Part shown: one piece after another, positions 51,262-62,884 of the stretch
Layout: each line of letters opens with the position of its first letter
Position numbering within the stretch: the stretch's first letter is position 1
NCBI GenBank assembly: GCA_963965975.1
Contig: OZ014421.1
Coordinates: 4,267,001-4,331,000, forward strand
Direction: 5' to 3'
DNA: 64,000 nucleotides
DNA from: Xestospongia bergquistia
Taxonomy: Eukaryota > Porifera > Demospongiae > Haplosclerida > Petrosiidae
Program-made: the position numbers and the translations under genes
Notes under the pieces: model-generated
The model's database searches: none
The model's input: the letters and a program-made list of their open reading frames with translations, nothing else
Told to the model about the DNA's origin: nothing

Positions 51262-53303
51262 TTACTCTCCACCCTCAATATGTGCTATTAATGCTTGATA
51301 CTGATCTTGAGCAATAGGGCTTACCTGTATATGAATATGATTAATAACATCATACATGGATTAACATAAAATAAAAACTTACTTGATCAGTTGCTGGTTG
51401 TAGATCATCCATTATCTCCTTCACAATAGCTCCTTTCATTCGAGTATGGCCTATCCAGAGCAACCGACACAAATAAATAAAGCAAGTCTCTGAGTGCAAG
51501 GCACATGGTAAAAAAAATTCTTTCAAAATTGTTAATAATAAATTGTCACGTAAAGTAGCTAATTGTGTTGATACTCCTACTACAAGTGTATGAATGAAAC
51601 CATCAGAAAAAATATCCTTTTCACTGTCAACATATGCTGCAGCTATTGTTGGTAGAAGAACAGAGAGATTGCGAAAGTCTTTCTTTTCCAATAGATACAA
51701 TGCATAGTCACATACTAAATGTATGGCTGGTAACATGTTTGTTAAGTGTCTGATAAAATTGGAGGATGGTAAATAATTCGGATGTTCTTGTTTGAGTTTG
51801 GTATAAAGTGATTTCAAAGTAGCTTCAGTCATGAAAGAAAGAAGATCTGGTAGAAACTTTATAACAAGATCTATTTCCTGCAGAGGACAATAATAAAGGC
51901 ACTTACTACTAGACTAAGTTTATGAGCATATGAGAGTAGAGATTCTTGTCTATCTTACCAAAGGGTCACCTCTATAAGACTTAGTTTCCAAATAACTTGG
52001 GGATTTGAGACCAATACATAACAAACGAAGAAGACTCTCTAGATGCTGATTTTCCTAAAAATAATCACAACTAATTGAATATTATTTAAAATGATTGTCT
52101 TACACGAGGCAATTTGTTGTCGTGCATTAGTTCATGAAGTGTTCGAATAATGGAATGACCAATAGTATGGAGAGCAAAGGGATCTCTCAGCAACATAGAC
52201 ACATCTCTGAGAATAATATTACAACAATAGTATCAAAGAGTTTGACTCACTCTAAGATTTCGTCTCCACCTGTTATGGTGTCTAAAAAAGAATAAAGTTC
52301 ACGAAGTTTCTTCTCATCCAGAGAGCCAGCTCGTATACAGGCATCCAGGCACCATCCAAACTTATGACATCTGTCTGAGTCCAAAATAATATTATCCTGT
52401 TAAAATCAGAAGTTCAATTTCAACACATCTCCCTCTACCAAAGAACAATGATCAGATCAGACTATCAACCTCTCCCCTCCCTATTACTGAGTTTCATCTA
52501 TTGTGCTTATATATAATTTATATACATGTATGTAACTATAGTACCTACCTGTTCATGAAGTATCATAATGATGTCAGCTCGAAGTGTACAGTAATGACCA
52601 ACATGGGTCCGTAGAAAGAGTGTCCTCAGAAACTGACATAATGTATTGTAAAGAGGTATAGAACTTCCAATCATTTCAACTAATTGCTTTAAAACTGGAG
52701 ATTGACGTCGTTGCTTTACAGGCTGAGAGAAAAAGCTAACATTAGTATCTGATATATTGAATAGAAGGGTTTCTTTTGCAGCAACATATTGGTCAAGCAA
52801 TGGACTGACTGCTTCACCAAAGACTCCAGGATTAAGTTGCCATATTTGTTGTTTTACACTTAAAGGGCAATCTGTATAGAGTTCTTCTTTCTCAGCAATC
52901 TCCAAAAGATATCTGTAAGGAAAAAGATAAAAAAAAATTTAGCTAAGCACTCTCACCTTTCATCAATAGGCTGTGGCGTGGTCTCTAAAATACTCATTAC
53001 AACTAATCGTAACTGTGGTATTGATGTATATTGAAATGCTTTATCTAGTAATCTTTTGATAGTCTTTGTGTCCGACGATTCCAGCTTCGAACGAAGACTG
53101 TCTTGAAGGCTGTGAAAAAGAGTCTGATGTACTTCATATCGTGACATTCCATGTAAATCTAATAGAGATAGTGCAGGATAAACTGAAGGGATTTTAACTC
53201 GATTGTCTCGCTGAATGGTTGTTATGGCATCAGAAGGCTCTTCTGATGCTTGAAATGTCTTTTGGATATATTCTTGAGGTTTGAATAAAGCCTCCGCTGA
53301 CAT
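51262..53303 (-). CDS. NELFB: Negative elongation factor subunit B
   Basis: NELF-B (COBRA1) is the scaffold subunit of the NELF complex that holds RNA polymerase II at promoter-proximal pauses. Seven exons, 537 residues (human about 580): 52957-53303, 52549-52912, 52251-52396, 52104-52206, 51959-52054, 51383-51877, 51262-51324. Family blocks are LSLLDLHGMSRYEVHQ, LLDKAFQYTSIPQLRLVVM, FGWCLDACIRAGSLDEKKL and DPFALHTIGHSIIRTLHELM. The protein is entirely helical in appearance with no signal peptide or membrane span. It is divergently paired with BAG6. Confidence 0.93.
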
Positions 53304-53414
53304 CTTAGGTACACGTGATTGGAGGCGAGGTCACCTTTACGTCAGGTGAAATCCCTTTATATTTCCCAACTCACCTGAAGGGCGAGGTCCTACAACGAGG
53401 AGCAGGTCAGGAAG
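53304..53414. promoter_or_regulatory. Bidirectional promoter, NELFB/BAG6
   Basis: The two divergent ATGs are 111 bp apart. Within this space are an E-box CACGTG (53312-53317) directly abutting an inverted CCAAT box ATTGG (53318-53322), and a CRE/ATF-like TTACGTCA (53337-53344). The density of consensus elements and locally raised GC support a shared TATA-less promoter. Confidence 0.7.
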
Positions 53415-56400
53415 ATGAAGTTCACTGTGAAGACGCTAGAAGGCAAAAGTCAGGAGTTTGATCTTTCTGGAGAAGTGAGAAAAATTAGAATATTATTATG
53501 ACTTATTTGTACAATGCGCCATGAGAAGATCCCTACAAACCCTAGCCTCCATTTTTCAAGTGATGCCTGCAATGGCGGCTAGATTTACTTTTGATTATAT
53601 TGTACTTTTATAATGTTTTATTGTTGGATTCTTTGTAGTTAACAGTTGCAGAATTGAAACTTAAAGTTGAAGAGGCTTTGGTCAGCCTACATTTATTAGA
53701 AGACAAAATAATTGTTATTGTTCTTCACTTACTATAGGGGACACCTCATGCTACTCAGCGTATGATAATACAAGGCAAAGTTTTGAAAGATGAAGAAAAG
53801 TTATTAAATTATGGTAAGGTTATGTATTTTTAATGAATAACTACCAAACCAATGACCTCAGTTTTAGAATCATTTGTTGATTTTGAATGTTTCAGACATT
53901 TAACTATCAGATCTGAAAGCATAGGATTTGAGCTAATAATGATATATTAAAATCAAATTCTACTTAGATAATTGACGGGGGTTACCTATTTATTTTACAG
54001 TCTTTTTAATCATACAAGATAGTTTTAATCACTATATATTTAGTGGAAGTTCTCCTCTATAAGCATGAACATCACAAACAATATCGTTGGATGTGATCTG
54101 TTTTGTGTTGTTATAATATTTGCAGTCGTAATTAATAATACAATGTTGGGGCTATTTAAAATGGTTGTGTGACAAGCAGTTACAGATGTTAGAATCAAAA
54201 TGTCAACTGAGTATGTCTGGCTACATCATGGACATTTTCTTGAGAGAGGGCGTGCTTGTATAAACACTCCCACTACTGAATATGGACAATCAGTTAGACT
54301 AATGTTAGGCTAATGCAATATTAGTGTATTAAACCACACCCCTTTAAAGGTACATGTCTTTGTGGTTGTATTCATTATTGTTGTATGGGACATTTGAAAG
54401 TAGGCAAATAAAAATTGTGCATACTTAAACAATGAACTTAATTAAACTAACAATAGGCTTGACTCACCATTCTTTATAACTCCTGGCATTGTTTAGTTAT
54501 TCCACATCTGCCAAGTTTTTATGCTTTAAAACTTGTTTTACATCAGCAATTTTAAAACAAATTTTCCGCCTTTCACTTGCAGCCCTAAGATTTGTTTTGG
54601 ACAACATATGTTATATATAATATGGATTTGTTTTCATTGTTTTTTGTCATTTTATTGTATTGTCATATGCAACTTTTGAGACCATCGAATGAAATCAACC
54701 CATTTATAGTTACTACTGACTCGCATAGCAACCAAGGGGCATGAATGATTGAAGATTCTGGTTTGAGTAAACATCTTTGAGTTGTTCCATAGCTTCTGAC
54801 AACTCTCCAGTCTTCAAAGTTAGCAATAATCCAGTCCCTTATAGCACCATAAAATAATCTTGGAATGATTTTTATAATTTTAATCTTGGTTATTGTAAAC
54901 AATAAAAAGTAGACAAATCACATTTTCAGTATCAATATTTCTAATAGAATAGGTAAAGTCATTGTGTAGTTAGTTACTAATCAACAATTTTTAAAACACA
55001 TTGCCCTTAAACTTAAAGCACATGCATGTGGCTTTAAAACTGTTTATTACTTGTTACTGACTGACTCTAGATTTTGCCATAGTGATAGTCTTGTGTGGAT
55101 GGATCAGAAACTGATAATTGACCAATCAGAATGCAGTATTAAAGTGACCTTGCCAAAAGCTATAAATTTTCAATGTTGTTTGTAATGATGAAATGAGAGT
55201 ATGCCACCACAAACCATAATAATAGTCCCTAATGATGAAAATAATATTCAAATTTTGAAAAGCGAAAGTTGAAGTTAGACACCACCTAATATATGTTATC
55301 ATAAACTATTTTCTTATACTTACAGACATTGAGGGCAAAACTATTCATGTAGTGAAAAATGCTCCTTCCCTGCAATCATCAGGTTAGTTTAAACAATCTC
55401 AGAGACAACATATTGTAAACCTTATAGCTCCATCTCCTCATGTGCCAGTTGAATTGCGTCCACAGAAACTTAGTCAAGAGTACTTGTATGTTGGTATAAC
55501 ACCTGAAACTTTACCGCCGCCACCAGAAGTGGTTTATCTTCAGGATACAGCCAAGGTATGGACTTCAGTTTCATATCACTGTCCATTCTGTTTTTAAGGA
55601 TTCTGCTGATAATATTTTGAATACAGTTACTACTGGTGGTCATCCTAATGCATTAGTAACAGTTACTATACATACTTTGGTAAGAACCAAAACAAGTGTG
55701 TTTTTTTATTTTTCTCAATGTTATTATAGGGTCCTGATGGTCGTGCCATTAAAAGCTCTACACATACAAGTACCTCTTATAAACCTGGTGATGCCTGCCT
55801 CGAAGACCCACCACATCCTGATCCAGCTGTTGCAGAAGAAGAACTCCGTAAAAAGAAGCAGAAAGAAGAAGAACGTCAGGCTAGACGTGATCGTGTAAGT
55901 TGATAACACTAAAAGAAAACTTTTTAATTACTTTAATCCAGCTGGCACGTTACCGTGAACGAGTTAAGGAGCAACAACGTCGAGGACGAGAACAGACCAA
56001 TATATTAGAAATTTACCAACACATGACATCAGTTCGTCGTGCAATACAGGGTGCTGAAAATATTTTGGAAGACTATTTAGTAAGGAACCTTTGTACAAAT
56101 TTATTTATTTTTGTGGATATATCTAGAATTCTCAAGAATTCAAGGATGCTACAGAAGTACTAGAACATCATTTAAAACTTAAAGCTGAGAGTGAAGCTAA
56201 AATGGAGGCCACTGAACAGGGGTCTAGTGAGGAGGGAGCTACTGCTAAAGAAAATGTTGATGATACTAAAGGTGCTACTCCCAATGATCCTCCTACTCGT
56301 AAGGATGCTCCACAATATGCTATGGGAGAAGATGGTCGTCCACGACAACATATTCTTACTGATACCGGCATGTTGTTACCTGCTGGGTAAGAGACTAATA

Positions 56401-57011
56401 TTCTTATGATTGTATGCAAAGTAAACCAGTGACTAGATCAAAAGCTGTTTGTCTTTGTATATACATTGTAATACGAAAATGTACAGCGTCTGTATTTCAG
56501 AATATTAATATGTGTTATCACTCAATAATTATCTGAAATATACATAATTATACTTCACTATCATATTCCTTCTTTTAGGGCCCACTTGTATGCTGCTCTC
56601 ATTGATGATATCATGACTCTTCAACGTAGGGGATTACAACTACACGAGTTTTATGCTCGTAAGATATATGCTGAAGAGCATTATGAAGTGAGTCAGTCAG
56701 TACCTATAGTAAATGCCACACCTACTTTTTATATCTTAGATTGAGGACAATCGTTGTAATAGCAAGCTGGTAACAGCCATTCAACGTTATCATAATGCAA
56801 TGGGACAAGCATATGCTTCATTAAAGAGGGTAAGATGATGCCCACTAATTTTGAGATTATTGGTCTTGCTTAGGTACAAGTGACATTAGAAGGGGAACCA
56901 CCTCGCATTGTTAATCTGACACCAATGCCACGTGCAGCTAATCCTCTTCTCTCCTTGTTGAGTCAACCTCTTGGTAGTGATAGTGACAACGAAGAGACTT
57001 CAGTGTACATT

Positions 57012-57042
<31 letters not shown>

Positions 57043-59404
57043 GCATTTGTTATTACATTGTTGTGTGTTGCTTTCTGTAGTCGTGGTGATGAGGAAGGAG
57101 GAAGCCAGTCTATTGCAGGTTTGTTGGGGTCTCTCATGGCTACTAGGTACGTACAGTGTCTCTTATCAATGAAATTCATTAACCCTAACTACAAGCACGA
57201 TGATGATGATCGGTGTGACTGATTATGCTCAAAAGCTTGCTAGCTTGCTTCTCTGTCTATATTTCTAGCATTTCTATAGTTTTGTCTTCCACTGACATGC
57301 TGCTAATTATACAATGTTTTAGCCTATTAGTGCTTCACTGTGAAGTTAGTATCTTCTAAACAATTATGGAATGATTTATCAATTATAATCTTTTTTATTG
57401 TGTATTTGTGATTCAGAAATACATATTCTTTGTTTTCTCCAACAGAGCTGCTATAAGCATGATGGAACAAGAAGAGGAGAGTCAAGAGCGCCGAACAGAA
57501 CAACAAAGTGAGACTTCTACTAGTCAGCCCACTGATACTGCTCCAGCCACTACTGGAGGAAGTGAGGCTTCTACAGAAGAAAAGAAAGAGGAACCTAAAG
57601 AACCAGAAAAAGAAGAAGATGAAGATGATGATGAAATCAATCCATTCTTACCTGGACCTGTTCATCTTTTACAGCAAATGATACGTCAACGTCAGGAGAG
57701 AGAGAGACAACAACAACAAGAAAGGACTGTGTATATTCGTAAGTGTTATACTAACATCATTTTATTGTGATGCATTGCTTTTAGAACATGACCAATCTTT
57801 CTTTGAAACTATTGCTCGTATACGACAAGCTGTTGGAGGACCAGAAGAAGAAATAAGTAAGTTTAACCTTTGTTAATTTTAGACTCTGCATCATAACATA
57901 TTATTTGTTGCTTTATTAGTGCCGCCCACTTTGATTGGACATTTAGTTGAAAAATGTATGCGTAAATTGAGCATCAGTGAAGTTGTCACAGTGTTTGGAG
58001 GGACCACAACTCCTCTCACGTCCATTCATCCAACACTACGTGAGTTTGTCCAGGAGAAACTTCTTAATGGGGCAGAACCAACTAATGATAACATTCCTGA
58101 AGCTATAGCAAAATTTGTTGAAGATCTTCCTGGAGTTTTAAATCAAATGGATGTAAGTAGCTTCTCTTTTTGTGATTATTGTGGTTTCTCTTAGCCTCCT
58201 TTACCTCTTCGTACTGACGTTGATTTTGGGCTCTCTGCTCAAAAATGTTGCTCACATATGCTCCAAGAAGCTCTCGATCTCATTGTTAATAAGCCAGGTT
58301 TGGCTCATCTCTTTTGTTTATAATATATTTAAATGTAACATATGTCTTTCCTTGTCACTTGAACAGACGATGATCCTGACTTTGCTGAAGCAATTCACAA
58401 ATGGGCTATGAATATAGGAACATTGTTCACTTTGGTCCTTCGTGAGAGTCTTCTCTCTGCAAATGACCTGACTCCTAGTCTTAAGCGTATTTCTGTAAGT
58501 TCAGAGATAAGGCAATACTGCATATGAACAAGATACAATCTTGTTATTTTCCCTATTAAATGAGAGGGTTTTTTTACTCTTTGTTTAGAAAATGATGTTT
58601 CCTGATAATGATACACCTGGTGTTTTGAGTATGCTGAACTCTCAATCTTTGGTAGACAAATTTGTGGATGAATCAGAGAAAAGTACTCTGACTATAGAAG
58701 AAATAGTTTGTTACCTTGTAATGAAGCCTGATGCAGAGCAAATGGAAGTTGATCCTCCTCAAGAAGGCACTGAAAATATTGAAGGACATGGAGAAGAGGT
58801 AAAAACTACTCAGAGCTGGCCAGAAGCCATGCCAAAAGTATGCTACTGGCAAACTTTGTCTATCTCTCTATCTATCATTGGCTATATAACCATTTTTTCT
58901 TTTACAGGATTGGATTCCTACTATAGAACAGGACCAAATTGAAATGGCTAAAACAACAGTGCAACCTCCTTTGAGTACTGCATATCTTTCTGGTATGCCA
59001 TCAAAGAAAAGGAAGGTAAGAACAAACTTTAATCAATCCTCTTAGTAATGCAATCGTCCTTTGGGGTACCTAGCAGCTGGAAAGTGGGGAGACAGAATCA
59101 GTTCATATATCAGAAATTTTAGGAGAGTCTTTAGAATCTGCTATTCAGGCTTCAGGAGCTACACCTACTTCTGGAACTACTATGGAAGGTCTGTTATATT
59201 AAATCAAAATTAGTTTCATATTATACAATTATTATGTTAATTCAAGACATTGTGAGGGAAGCAAAACAGGACAAAGATTTGGTGCAGGGCATGGGTGAGG
59301 AGTTTCATTCTTCAGTTAAAGATCGTCTTCAACAAGATCCGAACTATGATCCAGCGAAGTATCCTTCAGCACAAAAGTTTTATCAACCTGCTAGTACGAA
59401 ATAG
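53415..59404 (+). CDS. BAG6: BAG6 (BAT3/Scythe) chaperone
   Basis: BAG6 is the core of the cytosolic holdase complex (with UBL4A and GET4) that triages tail-anchored and mislocalised membrane proteins. Twenty-two exons, 952 residues (human about 1130): 53415-53474, 53639-53680, 53738-53813, 55326-55382, 55428-55555, 55599-55679, 55730-55894, 55942-56079, 56127-56386, 56579-56687, 56740-56829, 56874-57004, 57081-57146, 57446-57738, 57785-57856, 57920-58152, 58195-58297, 58367-58494, 58589-58837, 58908-59015, 59077-59188, 59247-59404. The N-terminal ubiquitin-like domain spans about residues 1-75. The DUF3538-like helical region is in exons 8-11 and near exon 16. The C terminus carries QPPLSTAYLSGMPSKKRK, a conserved block with a basic NLS, and the BAG-like end (QDPNYDPAKYPSAQKF). 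It lacks most of the long proline-rich linker of vertebrates. Exon 21 has a tandem tagcag acceptor. Confidence 0.95.
57012..57043 (+). repeat. (AC)n/(AT)n microsatellite inside BAG6 intron 12
   Basis: A run of ac dinucleotides followed by at dinucleotides begins about 8 bp after the exon 12 donor (GTACATTC) in a 76 bp intron. Confidence 0.9.
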
Positions 59405-59873
59405 CTGTATCACAAGCAGGACATAGGAGGAACAGTACAGATACTTCTAACTTATTTACAAATACCTTTAGGTCCTGTTTTTGATTGGTATACTTGCATA
59501 CATTAATTTTCTACAAATATTGTTTTGACTATAATGTTGGGCTGATGTACTGATCCTATTTGTTTAATTATAATTTACTTTTGGCATCTGAATTATTAAT
59601 TTTGTAGTTATCTCTTGTGCAAAATTATGAATAAAAACAATTTAGTTTTGTGAAAATTATAGTGATAATTCCTTGTTTATGGTGACAATCGAGTCATATC
59701 ATATTACTCTCGTTAAAAGGATATTCTTCCACTGCTCTAGGGTTTTTAAAACTCATGCATTCACTAACTCCACCCTTCAGATTGTGTTGAGATTGATGCT
59801 TCTTAGTACTCTTACCCTCAATTAGTTGTTCTTGTCCCTGAAGAAAAATAATATAAAATTATAAGTTGCACAT
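59405..59873. other. Convergent BAG6/TPR-gene 3' region
   Basis: 470 bp between the two stop codons. It holds the BAG6 poly(A) signal; otherwise only AT-rich sequence is seen. Confidence 0.55.
59630..59635 (+). terminator. BAG6 poly(A) signal
   Basis: AATAAA 226 bp downstream of the BAG6 stop, in the convergent interval before the TPR gene. Confidence 0.6.
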
Positions 59874-62678
59874 TTAGTGTACTTGTGATTTGTTTGTGGA
59901 GAAGATACTGAGACTTTGTCGTTTTGGTTTGGGTTTTACAGGAGGACCACTTTTTGGTTTCTGTGTAGAAGGTGAAGGACCACTTTTCAATTTATGTGTA
60001 GAAGGTGAAGGACCACTTTTTGGTTTCTGTGTAGAAGGTGGAGGACCACTTTTCAATTTCTGTGTAGAAGGTGAAGGACCACTTTTTGGTTTCTGTGTAG
60101 AAGGTGGAGGACCACTTTTTGGTTTATGTGTAGAAGGTGGAGGACCACTTTTTGGTTTATGTGTAGAAGGTGGAGGTGGTGGTGGTGGTGGAGGAGGAGG
60201 GGGTGGTGGAGGTGGAGGAGGGGGCGGTGGACGAGCTGGAAGTGTTGGAGGCTCTGTACCTGGCTTGTTTGATGCTGTTTTTGTCTCTCTATAAAGTAAA
60301 GGTTACCTTCCTGTGACTGATGTGTTAAATTTTACCTGTTGTTTGGACTAACATGGTGAATTCGTAACCATTCCAACCACTCATCTTCTGGCCCCTGATT
60401 AACCGAATCTGATTCTAAACCAGGAGCTGTAAACAAACTCTTTCCAACCTATTTATTGATTTGTAGTAATTATTATTATTACTATTATCACATTTAGTTT
60501 ACCTTTTGCAAATCTTTCAAATGGCGTACATTACCAAATGTTTGATTTTCTTCATTGATGGGATCATCCACCTCCTCATATTCTGTAATACTTCCATCAT
60601 CAGATGAGACACGATGATGAACAGGCTCCATAAAATCTCCCAGTGTATAAAATGAGGGTCGTGTTGTCTTCAATATTTCATTGAGATCTCCAGATTCATG
60701 AGAATTGAGTCGATCCATGATCCCTTGCGTATGATAAACATTGGAATGTTTAAAATGAAGTGGTGAAATCTTTGTAGCACCTTTGTTTTCAAAAACTAAG
60801 TTGTTGTGACTTTGTGAACTTGTTGCTGGTCGATCCAGACTTGTCCAATATCGTTGCGCAAGCCCAGGAGACCATGAACCAAGGTTTGTGATCTTTTCCT
60901 TTCTTCCTTGTTTCTTCCCTTTTACCCAACTTGTATTTCCATGTAGAGTAGAGGGGAAACCTTTAGCAGACATGGTCTTCTTATTCTTCCTGTGATGATC
61001 TTCTGCCCTTTTTTCTTTATCCAAATTATGTTGAGTCATGACCACAAACAAGTTGGCCATGGTCTGTGACTCACTCTCTCCTAGTTGTCGAAACACACCT
61101 GCTAACTGTGATAGAGACAATGATTAAGGCATGTATACTTTTTAATTATCATACCTTCTTAAAACAGTCATTTGATTTGACAATCTGTCCAGTTTGATGA
61201 TATAACTCTGCTAAAGTGCTATATGCCCTTGCTTGACCTCTAAGGTCATTTGCCTCTACATTCATACTCAGGTACTGTAAAAAGAACCTTAGAACATTAC
61301 TTGTACTATGATTAGTTGTATACCAGTGTGTGCCATTCAATGGCTTTATGGATCTGTCCTAACATTTCACATGTCACTCCCAAGTTCAGCAAAGTTACAC
61401 TTTCAGCAGCCTTATCATCAATTGTTTGACAAATCTCTAGACCCTATAGTAGACAATATATTGTACCAATGCTCTTTTCTCTAAATTTACCATTGAGTAA
61501 TTTTCTAGTGCATCTTCTAGCTTCCCAGTTGCCCTTTGACAGTTGCCAAGGTTACACAGAGTACGCACTTCAGCTTCTCGGTTACTTGTACTTCGGACAA
61601 TTTCCAACCTCTAAATATGAATATGACAAAAATAGAAGGATGAGTTAATACCTTATTGTGGCAGAAGATGGCTTGATGATATTGATGTAACAACTCGTAA
61701 CATAAAGCTAAGTTGCCATAAACACGAGATTGCTTCTCCCTAAAATTCATAGATGGAGATCAACTCAATGTATTATTATTGTACTCACAGATCTGAGTGC
61801 CTTTCCACTATTTCTAAGTGCTGTTCAAAATAGTAGATTGCTTTTCGAAGTTGTTCTTTGAACTTCTCAATCATTTTTTTGTTTTTTAATTTCTCATTGT
61901 GATCTTGTCCCTCTGTTTTATAATACTCTTGTATTGCCATAGACTTAGCAAGAACACCAAGATTACTGAATGCATAAGCAATGCTCATCTCATCTTGAAG
62001 AATTTTGCTATTTTCCAAGTATTGGACAAAACATCGCTCACTTAACTTAAGAAGACCCTGCTTCATATAGGCAATACCTAGGTTACATTCTGCTGTAGTC
62101 ATTCCTGAAAAATCGTCTAATTCACGACAAAATGCTAACTGATGCATGTGACATACAGATGCCTTTTTGTAATGCCCTAAGGAAAGATGAGCATTACCAA
62201 GCAATCTCCAGAGTATGCATTGAAGTTTGGGTACATCTTTGGCTACTAGAATGGCTTCTTCCAAACTAGGGATTGCTTCTGCATGTTTGCCATTTTGAAT
62301 GCAACTTTCAGCTTCTGTCAGATGTGTTTTAAGTGCACCACTCAATCCTACTGTGTTTTTAAATGTACTGATAAGATCTGCTAACCTGGTACGCCTTATC
62401 ACTTTAGGTTCTAACTGTCCAGTGGAAGGATGTTGTTGCATAGTAGCTGGAGTCAAAGGAATGTCACTCACTGTTGGGAGAGAAGAGATGGAGCTTATTG
62501 GCGTGGTATCTGGAACAGCAATATTTAGTGGTTGCAGTGTTGCTTTATTGGAACGTTTCTTGTTCTCTTGTAAAGTGGTGTCTTTTATCCGCCCACCTTT
62601 TCGTGTTCTGGGCCTCTCCAGGAGTTGTATGTCATGCAATTCTACCAGAGGTTCACTGTCGCTTAGTCTTGCTGCCAT
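59874..62678 (-). CDS. TPR-repeat protein (TTC24/GPSM-like) with proline-rich repeat tail
   Basis: Eight exons, 822 residues: 61789-62678, 61652-61739, 61491-61610, 61324-61443, 61155-61274, 60503-61105, 60336-60448, 59874-60288. Residues 1-115 are basic and low-complexity. About 116-460 hold tetratricopeptide units of LGN/GPSM style (LWRLLGNAHLSLGHYKKA, CNLGIAYMKQG, NLALCYELLHQYHQA, CNLGNCQRATGKLEDA, LLNLGVTCEMLG). No GoLoco motif is seen, so it is not a true GPSM. The N-terminal order suggests TTC24, which fits the linkage argument, but the match is only general. The tail has about 19 consecutive prolines, then seven 12-residue repeats SGP(P/S)PST(H/Q)K(P/L)K, then a basic end. Likely a cytosolic scaffold; function not assigned. 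Confidence 0.8.
59938..60177 (-). repeat. Coding minisatellite, 36-bp unit, about seven copies
   Basis: A 36-bp unit (aaaagtggtcct(c/t)caccttctacaca(g/t)aaa on the coding strand) is repeated about seven times, always in frame. Copies alternate CPA/TCA and CAT/CAG variants, giving higher-order patterns typical of slippage or unequal exchange. It is followed by a CCN-rich polyproline run (60178-60231). Confidence 0.92.
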
Positions 62679-62884
62679 TGCTTCTCTAGATAATCTTCGA
62701 TGCTTGTTTCCTCTTGAGCATTAAGAAACATCCAAAGACTTTAAACGTTGCAATGTTTCGTCTTTTTTAAACATATTCACTGTACCTGTCCAGGTGGTTT
62801 TAAAGTAGCCCGCGAATTAACATATTTGTTTCAATTATCGGTACATGCATAACTAGTAAAAATAAAATTAAACTAGTGACAGTC
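62679..62884. promoter_or_regulatory. Bidirectional promoter region, TPR gene/TMCO1
   Basis: The divergent start codons are 206 bp apart. No TATA box or clear consensus site is recognised. Confidence 0.5.

Noticed and set aside
59938..60231. Regularly repeated array resembling a CRISPR or glycine-rich ORF on the plus strand
   Set aside because: Units are head-to-tail without unique spacers and are in frame on the minus strand of the TPR gene; the plus-strand ORF is a shadow.
61540..61556. X-box-like GTAACCTTGGCAAC on the minus strand
   Set aside because: It is coding sequence for the TPR motif CNLGNC, so the match follows from codons rather than regulation.
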